DNA from: Bacillota bacterium
GTDB taxonomy: Bacteria > Bacillota > Clostridia > TANB77 > CAG-465
Direction of reading: 5' to 3'
Assembly: GCA_023460235.1 (NCBI GenBank)
Contig: JAEWRE010000068.1
Location: 32,279 to 96,278 of the forward strand
Length of the DNA: 64,000 nt
Shown: positions 26,559-35,059 of the stretch, in pieces
Layout: every line of letters begins with the position of its first letter
How positions within the stretch are numbered: position 1 is the first letter of the stretch
The notes under the pieces: model-generated
What the model was told of the DNA's origin: nothing
Seen by the model: only the letters and a program-made list of their open reading frames with translations
Database searches by the model: none
Translations under genes and position numbers: made by a program

Positions 26559-27905
26559 TTAATTTATACTTTGAGGAAATTTAAATACATTAAATGGATC
26601 ATATCGTTGATTTATTCTTATTAATTTATCTGCGTTTCCACCATAGTAATCCCTTTGATAGCATTCTAAACCACTAAAAGGAAAATTAATATATGATCCT
26701 TTTGTTATTGATTCAATATATTTAAAATTTTCTTTCACCCAACCTATATTATCATTAGCATATTTAGGATTCTCCCAAACTGATTGTATTCCCATTATAT
26801 ATTTTGAATTTCTATAAAAAAATGCTGTTTGAGTTCTTCCTATATCTGTTACTTTTCCACCAAGAGCATAAAGCGATATTGCTGCATATACAGAACCTAT
26901 AGGTCTTCGAGTTAAAATATTAGAAATATTTTCTACTTCTTCATTATTATAATTTCTTTGTACAAATCTTCCCGTTGATTTAAACATTTGTGAATTAGGA
27001 TAACTACTTTCTATTATTTCTATAGCCTCAATAAAGCTCATACTTCTCACTGATATTTGCATTCCATATATATTATTAAAATTATCTAACAATATTTGTG
27101 CCTCATATGCTGATCCATAAAAGATACCATTACCATAAATAGCCATGCCATCTTCTGGAGAATTATATAACCTTGAGACCACAGTCATACGCTCATCAAG
27201 ATTCTTTAACCAATTCTGCCATATTTTTAGAAATTGCTCCATATCTTCTACCATTGCATTTGCAAGATAAAATTCTACTAAACATACACTCTCTACTTTA
27301 TTTGGTATTCTAAATGTCATACTTGTCACAACTCCAAAATTTCCTCCACCGCCACCTTTACAAGCCCAAAATAAATCAGAGTTTATATATTCATTTGCTG
27401 TTACTACTTTTCCTTCATAATTTACAATATCTATACTTAAAAGACTATCGCATGCAAGACCAAAATATCTACAAGATAATCCCCAACCTCCTCCAAGTAT
27501 AAGTCCAGCTAAGCCAACTGTTGGGCAAGTCCCACTTGGAAAAGGGTATCCTTTATTTCCTAGCAATTCATAAACCTGAGTATTTATAACTCCTCCTTGA
27601 GCTTTTAATACTCTTCTGTTCTCATCTAGCTCTAACTTATTCATCCTACTTATATCTATTACCAAGATGCAATTGCCTACTGAATAACCTTCGTAGTTAT
27701 GCCCTCCAGTCCTTATTCTAATTTCTATATTATTTTTTATTGCAAAGCATATTGCATTCCCTACATCATTATTATTATAGCAATATACAATAATACTTGG
27801 AAATTTTTGAATTGCTCTATTCCATATTTGCCTTGCCTTATCATATTGTTTATCACATGGTGTTACAATATCACCAGTTAATCCATTGTAAAATTTATCA
27901 TACAT
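26559..27905 (-). CDS. Berberine-bridge-type FAD-linked oxidoreductase
   Basis: About 448 residues. FAD-binding domain with RIRTGGHNYEGYS (His for the 8-alpha flavin bond) and PSGTCPTVGLAG (Cys for the 6-S bond), so a bicovalently bound FAD is expected, as in BBE-like oxidases. LGGGWGLSCRYFG and KGGGGGNFGVV follow; the C-terminal BBE domain carries YYGGN before a terminal NVFKFPQ. These enzymes oxidise alcohols, sugars or phenols. The ATG at 27905 is eight bases from AAGG; an upstream GTG is rejected. Next to superoxide dismutase, which could remove by-product oxygen radicals (inference). Unusual in an anaerobe. Confidence 0.9.
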   Translation of the reverse strand: MYDKFYNGLTGDIVTPCDKQYDKARQIWNRAIQKFPSIIVYCYNNNDVGNAICFAIKNNIEIRIRTGGHNYEGYSVGNCILVIDISRMNKLELDENRRVLKAQGGVINTQVYELLGNKGYPFPSGTCPTVGLAGLILGGGWGLSCRYFGLACDSLLSIDIVNYEGKVVTANEYINSDLFWACKGGGGGNFGVVTSMTFRIPNKVESVCLVEFYLANAMVEDMEQFLKIWQNWLKNLDERMTVVSRLYNSPEDGMAIYGNGIFYGSAYEAQILLDNFNNIYGMQISVRSMSFIEAIEIIESSYPNSQMFKSTGRFVQRNYNNEEVENISNILTRRPIGSVYAAISLYALGGKVTDIGRTQTAFFYRNSKYIMGIQSVWENPKYANDNIGWVKENFKYIESITKGSYINFPFSGLECYQRDYYGGNADKLIRINQRYDPFNVFKFPQSIN

Positions 27906-28003
27906 AAAAAACACCTTCTAATAAAGCTTATTCAGGTTGTCCAACTTTTGTTACATAAAATTATTTACATTAAAATCATATAAAAATCTTTTGGAACTTA
28001 GAT

Positions 28004-28036
28004 AAAAGCTAATCCGATTTTTTCAGATTAGCTTTT
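28004..28036 (-). terminator. Terminator of the superoxide dismutase gene
   Basis: AAAGCTAATC and GATTAGCTTT pair around an 11- to 12-base loop with adjacent U run on one side and A run on the other; 5 bases after the sod stop codon. Confidence 0.85.
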
Positions 28037-28040
28037 TGGT

Positions 28041-28676
28041 TTAAGTATTATAATTAAAAAAATTATTATAAACTGCCTCTACTCTTTTCCAATTTATTAC
28101 TTTAAATAGATCTTCTATATAATCAGCTCTTTTGTTTTTGTGTTTTAAATAATATGCATGTTCCCATACATCAACAGGAAGTACGGGATAAAGGTTTTGC
28201 TCTAATGGTGTATCTTGATTTTTAGTTGTAATTATCATAAGCTTACCATTTCTATTTAGTACAACATATGCATAACCAGATCCAAAGACACTTAATGCCT
28301 TTTCTTTTAATATCTTTAAAAAATTATCAAGTGAACCAAATTCTTTTTTTACTGCATTCATAAAATTACCTTCTGGTTGCATTCCTCTTTCTGGACCAAG
28401 AACACTAAAGTATAAATTATGATTAAATACACCTCCACCATTATTTCTAACTTTAGTTTGTATTTCTTCTGGAAGTGATGCAATGTTGTATAACAATTTA
28501 TCAAGTGACCAACTATGGAATTCTGGATAGTTTTCCAAAGCTTTATTTAAGTTTTCTACATATGTACCAACATGTTTATCATGATGTACCCTCATAGTTT
28601 CCTCATCTATATACGGCTCTAATGCATTATATGCATATGGCAGTGGTAATAACGTAAATGGATAATGTTCGTTCAT
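28041..28676 (-). CDS. Iron/manganese superoxide dismutase
   Basis: About 211 residues. Metal ligands fall in HHDKHVGTYV (first His), FNHNLYF (second His) and PVDVWEHAYYLKH (Asp and His). YPFTLLPLPYAYNAL at the N-terminus is the family opening. Dismutates superoxide in the cytoplasm. Residues that separate Fe from Mn forms (second-sphere Gln or His) are not decisive by eye. The ATG at 28676 is seven bases from AGGAG (28684-28688); a longer upstream frame exists but lacks an RBS. Ends with its own terminator. Confidence 0.94.
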   Translation of the reverse strand: MNEHYPFTLLPLPYAYNALEPYIDEETMRVHHDKHVGTYVENLNKALENYPEFHSWSLDKLLYNIASLPEEIQTKVRNNGGGVFNHNLYFSVLGPERGMQPEGNFMNAVKKEFGSLDNFLKILKEKALSVFGSGYAYVVLNRNGKLMIITTKNQDTPLEQNLYPVLPVDVWEHAYYLKHKNKRADYIEDLFKVINWKRVEAVYNNFFNYNT

Positions 28677-28749
28677 ATAAAATCTCCTTTCTTTAATATA
28701 TATTATATGTTTCAATAATTTTATTATTCTGTCTGTTTTATATACAAAT

Positions 28750-28782
28750 AAGATGAAACACTTATGTACAATGTTTCATCTT
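28750..28782 (-). terminator. Terminator of thrS
   Basis: AAGATGAAACA (28750-28760) pairs with TGTTTCATCTT (28772-28782), 19 bases after the thrS stop; modest U tract. Confidence 0.75.
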
Positions 28783-28801
28783 AAATTATTAATGCAAATT
28801 T

Positions 28802-30586
28802 TTAAATCCTTTTAACTTCTAACTCTAATTTTGAAATAAAATCATCTTTAGATATATTATCTATAATTTGACCTTCTCTTGTTCTTATTGATAATGTATT
28901 ATTTTCAACTTCATTTTTACCTATTATAACCATGTATGGCACTTTTTCAAGTTGAGCTTCACGTATTTTATATCCGATTTTTTCATTTGAATCATCAACT
29001 TTTACTCTATATCCATTACTTACTAATGTTTTATATACATTATTTGCATACTCTACTTCATTTTCAGATATAGGTATAAGTTTTACTTGTGTAGGAGATA
29101 ACCAAAGTGGAAAAGCACCTTTTGTTTCTTCAATTAAAAATGCCATAAATCTGTCTATTGAACCAAGAATTGCTCTATGTATTACAACTGGTCTATGTTT
29201 CTTACCATCTTCACCAACATATTCAAGTTCAAACTTTTGTGGCAATAAGAAATCTAATTGACAAGTTGAAATCGATATATCATGACCTATAGCAGTTTTT
29301 ATTTGAACATCTAATTTTGGTCCATAGAATGCTGCTTCACCTTCTGCTTCATAAAAATTAATTCCAAGTTCAGTTAATATCTTACGTAATTCAGATTCTG
29401 CCATATCCCACATTTGATCGTCATCAAAATATTTTTCTTTATTATCTTTATCACGTAAAGACAAACGGAATGTGTAATCTTTAAATCTAAAATCTTTATA
29501 TACAGCAAGTATTAATTTAACAACTTGCTCAATTTCAACTTTTATTTGATCAGGTCTTACAAATATATGAGCATCATTTTGACACATCTCACGGACTCTT
29601 TCAATACCACATACACTTCCACTTGCTTCATATCTAAAATCATGTGCAAGTTCACCAATACGTATTGGTAAATCACGATATGAATGCATTTTATTTTTAT
29701 ATATAAGCATATGATGAGGACAGTTCATTGGTCTTAAAACTATTTCTTCATTTCCCATTTCCATTATAGGGAACATATCTTCTTTGTAATGATCCCAATG
29801 TCCACTTGTTCTATATAAATCAACATTTGCAAGTGATGGTGTATATACATGTGAATAACCAAGTTCTACTTCTTTATCTACTATGTATCGCTCAAGTATT
29901 CTTCTTATAGTTGCACCATTTGGCAAATACATTGGAAGTCCAGAACCAACTAGTTCATGTGTAATAAATAGTTCTAATTCTTTACCTATTTTTCTATGGT
30001 CTCTTTGCTTTGCTTCTTCTAATAGCTCTAAATGCTTATCTAACTCTTCTTTACTTAAAAATGCTGTACCATATATTCTTTGAAGCATTTTGTTTTTTTC
30101 ATTACCTCTCCAATATGCACCAGTAACATTAAATAATTTGAAAGCTTTAACACCTTTTGTATATAGCAAATGAGGCCCAGAACATAGGTCAACGAACTCA
30201 CCTTGCTTATAGAATGAAAGTGCAGCATCTTCTGGTAAATCGTTAATTAATTCAACTTTATAGTTTTCTTCCTTTTCACTCATAAGTTTTAGAGCTTCAG
30301 CTCTTGCTAATATAAAAGTCTCAATTTTTAAGTTTTCTTTTATAATTTTTTTCATTTCTTCTTCAAGAACAATTAAATCTTCATCATTTAATCTTTTATC
30401 TAAATCTATATCATAATAAAATCCGTTTTCAATAGCAGGCCCTATTGCAAGCTTTGCATCTTTGAATATTCTTTTTATCGCTTGTGCTAGAACATGAGCT
30501 GCTGTATGTCTTACAACAGATAAGTTTAATTTTTCATCATTACTTTCTTCTACTGTTCCATCGCTTTTTAAAAATTTTATACTCAT
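28802..30586 (-). CDS. thrS: Threonyl-tRNA synthetase lacking the TGS domain
   Basis: About 594 residues. It begins directly at the editing (SAD) domain with RHTAAHVLAQAI near residue 25 and CSGPH later, followed by the class II core (motif 2 RYEASG, RPMNCPHHM, motif 3 RAILGSIDRF) and the C-terminal anticodon domain. The usual N-terminal TGS domain of about 60 residues is missing; only a short remnant MSIKFLKSDG remains, which still resembles a TGS beginning. The ATG at 30586 stands eight bases from AAGGAG. A T-box leader upstream regulates it by uncharged tRNA-Thr. Confidence 0.96.
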   Translation of the reverse strand: MSIKFLKSDGTVEESNDEKLNLSVVRHTAAHVLAQAIKRIFKDAKLAIGPAIENGFYYDIDLDKRLNDEDLIVLEEEMKKIIKENLKIETFILARAEALKLMSEKEENYKVELINDLPEDAALSFYKQGEFVDLCSGPHLLYTKGVKAFKLFNVTGAYWRGNEKNKMLQRIYGTAFLSKEELDKHLELLEEAKQRDHRKIGKELELFITHELVGSGLPMYLPNGATIRRILERYIVDKEVELGYSHVYTPSLANVDLYRTSGHWDHYKEDMFPIMEMGNEEIVLRPMNCPHHMLIYKNKMHSYRDLPIRIGELAHDFRYEASGSVCGIERVREMCQNDAHIFVRPDQIKVEIEQVVKLILAVYKDFRFKDYTFRLSLRDKDNKEKYFDDDQMWDMAESELRKILTELGINFYEAEGEAAFYGPKLDVQIKTAIGHDISISTCQLDFLLPQKFELEYVGEDGKKHRPVVIHRAILGSIDRFMAFLIEETKGAFPLWLSPTQVKLIPISENEVEYANNVYKTLVSNGYRVKVDDSNEKIGYKIREAQLEKVPYMVIIGKNEVENNTLSIRTREGQIIDNISKDDFISKLELEVKRI

Positions 30587-30607
30587 AAAAATCACTCCTT
30601 TAAATTA

Positions 30608-30840
30608 ATAGCAAAATGCACTCCTATAGACAAAGATGCACCTTGCCTATAGGGGTGCAAATATATTATTTACACGGTTCCACCCTATATTTAACTTAAT
30701 TTAGATTGTTCGTAATCAACGGTAGTTTCCTACAAAAACTCAGAGATAGTATTCAAAATATCCTTACTCTCGAACAGCTTACAGCCACGACTGTTCCTCT
30801 CTTTTAGTAGTATATATTTTTACTTGGTCTCATCATCGTT
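30608..30840 (-). ncRNA. T-box riboswitch (threonine)
   Basis: The conserved T-box AGGGTGGAACCGTG is at 30686-30673 (minus). Downstream a terminator hairpin with CTATAGG/CCTATAG arms and GTGC/GCAC ends (30657-30610) stands before thrS. Upstream is a long stem-I region; GAATACTATCTCT near 30750 offers ACU (Thr) followed by A as a specifier codon, consistent with the gene it controls. Uncharged tRNA-Thr should favour the antiterminator. T-box and terminator are clear; the exact specifier is inference. Confidence 0.9.
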
Positions 30841-30846
30841 TAATTA

Positions 30847-30875
30847 ATTATACTATATTATATCATGCAAGTCAA
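30847..30875 (-). promoter_or_regulatory. Promoter of the thrS leader
   Basis: TTGACT (30875-30870), 17-base spacer, TATAAT (30852-30847), placing the RNA start near 30840, where the T-box leader begins. Confidence 0.85.
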
Positions 30876-30947
30876 TAAAAAATAATTCTTTTAAATAATA
30901 ATTGATTTAAAATTATATATTACTATTATTATTTGCATGCTTTAACT

Positions 30948-32252
30948 TTAATCTGAATCCAAATATTTCCAACTTTTTCCCAAATCTGTAGAAACATATG
31001 TTAGAGTGGTTTTACCATTATATTTTTCATCACTTACTTGTGATAATTTTACAATAAGTTGTTCATTTTCTTTTTCAGGCATAGTACAATTATTATATAT
31101 TTCATAAAAATAAGCATCTGTATTAAGTTTTATTTCAGGTAACTCTACATGAATAAATGTAATTCCCCCATCATCACTTCTATATAACACAGCATTCTTA
31201 TCATTTTTACTAGAGTTTAGAATAAAACCTACATCTTTAGTGATAAATTTTGCAGTTGTATTTGAACTTACAAGTTCATTTTTAAACTCTCCAATTTTAG
31301 AAAAATTCTTTCCACCATCGCTTGTATTATATATACTTGATACGTCCTTACTATTATCATTTATATTATCATTATATGTTATTAGTACTTTGCCTATATC
31401 TTTACTTATAAAATTAATATATAAATTATTTACGTTATATAATCTATCTGCATATTCATTACTTATTTTTACTGTATCCCATGTCTTAGCCATATTATCT
31501 GAATATGTAATATATATACCTGAGTCAGTTTTATATATAAAACTAGTTTTTGTTGGAGATATTTGAAATGTTCCATCTTTTAGTTTTTCTTTATTAGCAT
31601 CACTATACAGTAGATTTTTAGTATCTAAAGGTACTTTTTCCCATTCATTACCTGATTCATAACTTATATATAATATATTATTATAAAATTTATATAAATA
31701 ATCTGATGTTATAAATTTTTCCTCTTTTTTATTATTTATATAATCTAATTCCTTATCTTCTTGACCACTAGATTTGTATGTCCTTGCTTGGTATGCTGAA
31801 ACTGTCATTCTTTCTTTTAAATAACATGTTTTATTATTTTTAACGTCAAAAACTAATACCCAAGATATATCTTCTTTATTTGTATCATTATTATGAATAG
31901 CATACCAATCTTCGAAATACTTAGAATTACTATTTGTCTTTTTTATTGAAAAATCTACACATACTATATTTTCATCAAAATTATATACATAAACATTTTT
32001 AATATCCATGCTCTCTATTCTCATATTTGTTTTAACAAAATTTCCTGTATATTGCATTAAATATCCTTCTACCCATTTTTGTGCTATATCATCAATATCT
32101 GATTTATCATCTACATTAATATAGAATTCATTTTCACCAAGTATTTTTATATTATGTTGCTTATATAAATAATATATTGAATATATTAAAATAATTGCTA
32201 CTAGTACTAATATTATTTTGATTTCTTTTTTATTTTTTTTCATTTCTATCAC
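30948..32252 (-). CDS. Membrane-anchored Asp-box propeller protein
   Basis: 434 residues. One N-terminal membrane helix (residues about 10-27) with basic cytoplasmic start, then an extracytoplasmic domain of about 110 residues (IAQKWVEGYLMQYTG) and a region with four Asp-box/BNR repeats (SDNMAKTW, TSDGGKNF, RSDDGGITF, STDLGKSW) as in sialidase-like beta-propellers. No sialidase catalytic residues are evident. Paralogue of 35060-36415. Its start overlaps the histidine kinase stop by 4 bases, so it is cotranscribed and may sense or report the kinase's signal (inference). Confidence 0.75.
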   Translation of the reverse strand: MIEMKKNKKEIKIILVLVAIILIYSIYYLYKQHNIKILGENEFYINVDDKSDIDDIAQKWVEGYLMQYTGNFVKTNMRIESMDIKNVYVYNFDENIVCVDFSIKKTNSNSKYFEDWYAIHNNDTNKEDISWVLVFDVKNNKTCYLKERMTVSAYQARTYKSSGQEDKELDYINNKKEEKFITSDYLYKFYNNILYISYESGNEWEKVPLDTKNLLYSDANKEKLKDGTFQISPTKTSFIYKTDSGIYITYSDNMAKTWDTVKISNEYADRLYNVNNLYINFISKDIGKVLITYNDNINDNSKDVSSIYNTSDGGKNFSKIGEFKNELVSSNTTAKFITKDVGFILNSSKNDKNAVLYRSDDGGITFIHVELPEIKLNTDAYFYEIYNNCTMPEKENEQLIVKLSQVSDEKYNGKTTLTYVSTDLGKSWKYLDSD

Positions 32253-33361
32253 CCTAGTTCTACAGGCAGATACACAGTAAATTCTGTATACTCATCAGTA
32301 CTAATAGCATCTATCTTTCCACCATGAAGTTCTACTATTTCTTTTGAAATTGCAAGACCAAGTCCTGCACCTCCAGTAGAAGATGCTCTTGCCGAATCAA
32401 GTCTGTAAAATTTTTCGAATATCTTCTCAAGTTTATCTTTTTGAATCTTATCGCCTACGTTTCTAAATGAAACAACAATTTCGTTCTCTGATTTATTAAT
32501 AATAATATCTATTTTTGTATTAACGTAACTATAATTTATAGCATTTCTAAGTAAATTATCAAATACTCTTGCAAGTTTATCGGTATCAGCATATATATAT
32601 AAATTTTCATTAGCATTGTCTTTAAATGAATATTCTATATTCTTACTTTGGAACATAGGATAAAATTCTTCTAATAATTGATTTATCATATGAGTTAAAT
32701 TCGCTTTTTCTTTTGCAAGTTTTATATTTTGTAAATTAAATCTAGTAATTTCAAAAAATTCATTTATAAGTTCTTCTAGTCTTTCAGATTTTTTTAATGA
32801 AATATCGACATATTTTTTTACATATTCTTCTGGTAATTCTTTTGATTCACTAAGAAGTGTAAGATAGCCAATAACAGATGTAAGTGGAGTTTTTAAATCA
32901 TGTGCTAGATACACTACTAAATCATTTTTTCTATTTTCTGCTTCTTTTGCAATCTGTTCATTTTTTATACTATCGTATTTTAATTTATTTATTTTATCCT
33001 CTATATTTTTAAATTCTTGCGGTAAAACTATTTTATTGTTATTACCAGTGTCACGAAATGCATGTTCAATATATTTATCTAAATTTTGTATTGGTTCTAA
33101 AATTTGATTAATTAATTTATATATTGAATATACTAAAATTGAAAACAATATAACTACCAAAACAAAGTTAAAAATCCAAGATAAACTATTTAAGAAATTA
33201 TATATATCAACATTAAAACTATAAACCCAATTTAAAATAGAATATCTTAATGAATTAAGTATAATATAAAATATTATCCAAACAAGCCCTGCTATTATCA
33301 TCCTTAATGCTACTTGTGTAATTAAATTTAAATTTCTTTTTTTTATTTCATTATCCATCAA
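32249..33361 (-). CDS. VanS-like sensor histidine kinase
   Basis: 370 residues. Two membrane helices (about 15-35 and 55-80) around a short extracytoplasmic loop, a HAMP-like linker, H-box VYLAHDLKTPLTSVIGYL, N-box DNLLRNAINYS, G-boxes GDKIQ and TGGAGLGLAI. The H-box is nearly that of VanS. It overlaps the response regulator by 11 bases and the Asp-box protein by 4. Senses an envelope signal; nothing shows that vancomycin itself is the cue, since no vanH/A/X ligase genes are present. Confidence 0.92.
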   Translation of the reverse strand: MMDNEIKKRNLNLITQVALRMIIAGLVWIIFYIILNSLRYSILNWVYSFNVDIYNFLNSLSWIFNFVLVVILFSILVYSIYKLINQILEPIQNLDKYIEHAFRDTGNNNKIVLPQEFKNIEDKINKLKYDSIKNEQIAKEAENRKNDLVVYLAHDLKTPLTSVIGYLTLLSESKELPEEYVKKYVDISLKKSERLEELINEFFEITRFNLQNIKLAKEKANLTHMINQLLEEFYPMFQSKNIEYSFKDNANENLYIYADTDKLARVFDNLLRNAINYSYVNTKIDIIINKSENEIVVSFRNVGDKIQKDKLEKIFEKFYRLDSARASSTGGAGLGLAISKEIVELHGGKIDAISTDEYTEFTVYLPVELG

Positions 33362-34055
33362 TTTTATACCCCACCCCCCATACTGTTTTTATAAACTTAG
33401 GATTTTTTTGGGATTCACCCATTTTTTCTCTTATATGTCTTATATGAACCATAACAGTATTGTTAGAATCAAAATATTTTTCATTCCATATGTCCTCAAA
33501 TATTTTTTCTGTACTTATGACTTTACCTTTATTCTTGCACAAATACCACAATATTGAAAATTCAATTGGAGTCAAAATTATTTCTTTATCATATAACAAA
33601 AATTCATGAGTTTCATTATTCATAAATAGTCCTGAAAACTCAATTATATTTTCATTATTATATACTTTTTCACTTTCATTATAACTAGTATATCTTCTAA
33701 TTTGAGCTTTTACTCTTGCTATCATTTCAAGTGGATTAAATGGTTTTGTAATATAATCATCTGCGCCTTGTGAAAGTCCTCTTATTTTATCAATGTCTTC
33801 TATTTTTGCTGTAAGCATTATAACAGGATATTTATGATTTTCTCTTATTAATTTACATAGTTCAAATCCATCAATTTCAGGCATCATAACATCAATTATT
33901 GCAAAATTAATATCATTATTTTTGTGAATTTCGCTTAAAGCTTCTTTTGAACTATAAAATTTAAGTACATTGTACCCTTCATTTAATAAATACAGTTCAA
34001 CTAAATCTGCAATTTCTTTTTCATCATCTACAACGAGAATATTTACATCTTTCAT
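33351..34055 (-). CDS. VanR/OmpR-type response regulator
   Basis: 234 residues. Receiver domain with DDE near residue 10, phospho-Asp in AIIDVMMPEIDG, Thr in VIMLTAK and Lys in YITKPFNP; winged-helix DNA-binding domain with LTPIEFSILWYLCKNKGKV and VMVHIRHIREK. The receiver is typical of VanR. First of the RR-kinase-Asp-box run and follows the vanW-like gene by 47 bases. Confidence 0.93.
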   Translation of the reverse strand: MKDVNILVVDDEKEIADLVELYLLNEGYNVLKFYSSKEALSEIHKNNDINFAIIDVMMPEIDGFELCKLIRENHKYPVIMLTAKIEDIDKIRGLSQGADDYITKPFNPLEMIARVKAQIRRYTSYNESEKVYNNENIIEFSGLFMNNETHEFLLYDKEIILTPIEFSILWYLCKNKGKVISTEKIFEDIWNEKYFDSNNTVMVHIRHIREKMGESQKNPKFIKTVWGVGYKIDG

Positions 34056-34102
34056 TTTTCCACCTTCTTATAATTTAATAAAAGTATATCACTTTATTTA
34101 AT

Positions 34103-34948
34103 TTAAATATTAATGTGTAATTGTTTACTCGAATTATCTATAGTACATATATTATTTACTAATTTATATGTATTGTTAAATAGAAACTCATCTTCCAATA
34201 ATAAATTGGATTTCTTATCTAAAATTTTTCTATAAATTTCATTATAATAATATAATTTATTACTTGATTTAAAATATTTATTATTTTTCTCATAAACTTC
34301 ATATTTGAACTTTTCTTTTTTATCTGATAATATTTTACATTTAATAATACTATCATCTATATATATAATAATTTGATATGTTGTATCAGTTTGATTTTTT
34401 ATTACTAGATCAAACCATCCTTCACTAACTGCTGCGTCCATTCCTAAAGGTATTTTGGAAAGTAAATTAACATTTTTTTCCTGAATATTATGAGAATGTC
34501 TTTCAACTATTTTTAGTCCAGTATGTAGGGCACAATAAAATATTAAACTAGATAGTTTGCATATTCCTCCACCAATATCTGATACTATTTCTCCTCTTAT
34601 ATGACAAATACTATCCTTATATCCTTTTCTTGCTGTTATGCTCCCAATAATATTCCAAAATGAAAATGTTTCACCAGGCTTTATAATTATTTTATTTATA
34701 TATTCTGATGCTATTTTTAAGTTTTCAATTTTATTATGATGAGATTTTAAATTAATATCACTATCATAATTAAGTAAATCAGCATTGCATTCATAAGCTT
34801 TAAACTGTAACTGCCTTTCTTGCTTTTTAATACTATATTTTTTAAATATTTTCTTTAAACTTAATTTTGTAAAAAAATATATTTTTCTTTGCATCTGTCT
34901 GATTTTCCTTACAAATGGAAAATATTTAACTATTTTATTTTTTATCAT
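34103..34948 (-). CDS. VanW-family protein
   Basis: 281 residues. The VanW domain is recognisable from KIIIKPGETFSFWNIIG, DIGGGICKLSS, and the HSHNI segment, continuing to IPLGMDAAV. N-terminal 60 residues are basic and may contact the membrane or be unstructured; no signal peptide is obvious. The family occurs in vancomycin-resistance and sporulation-associated loci; biochemical function remains unknown. It sits between the two Asp-box proteins and beside a VanRS-like pair, recalling vanRS-vanW in vanB-type clusters but without D-Ala-D-Lac genes. Confidence 0.88.
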   Translation of the reverse strand: MIKNKIVKYFPFVRKIRQMQRKIYFFTKLSLKKIFKKYSIKKQERQLQFKAYECNADLLNYDSDINLKSHHNKIENLKIASEYINKIIIKPGETFSFWNIIGSITARKGYKDSICHIRGEIVSDIGGGICKLSSLIFYCALHTGLKIVERHSHNIQEKNVNLLSKIPLGMDAAVSEGWFDLVIKNQTDTTYQIIIYIDDSIIKCKILSDKKEKFKYEVYEKNNKYFKSSNKLYYYNEIYRKILDKKSNLLLEDEFLFNNTYKLVNNICTIDNSSKQLHINI

Positions 34949-35059
34949 AATTTTACTCCTTAATGAATATTACAATATAAGTTTAACATTTTTTAAGATA
35001 AAATGTTTTAATATATATTTAAATATTTATTAAGTTTTTATTAAGATAAAATCTATATA

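Noticed and set aside
32249..34948. Vancomycin resistance cluster
   Set aside because: VanR, VanS and VanW relatives occur, but no D-Ala-D-Lac/Ser ligase, dehydrogenase or dipeptidase genes; resistance is not supported.
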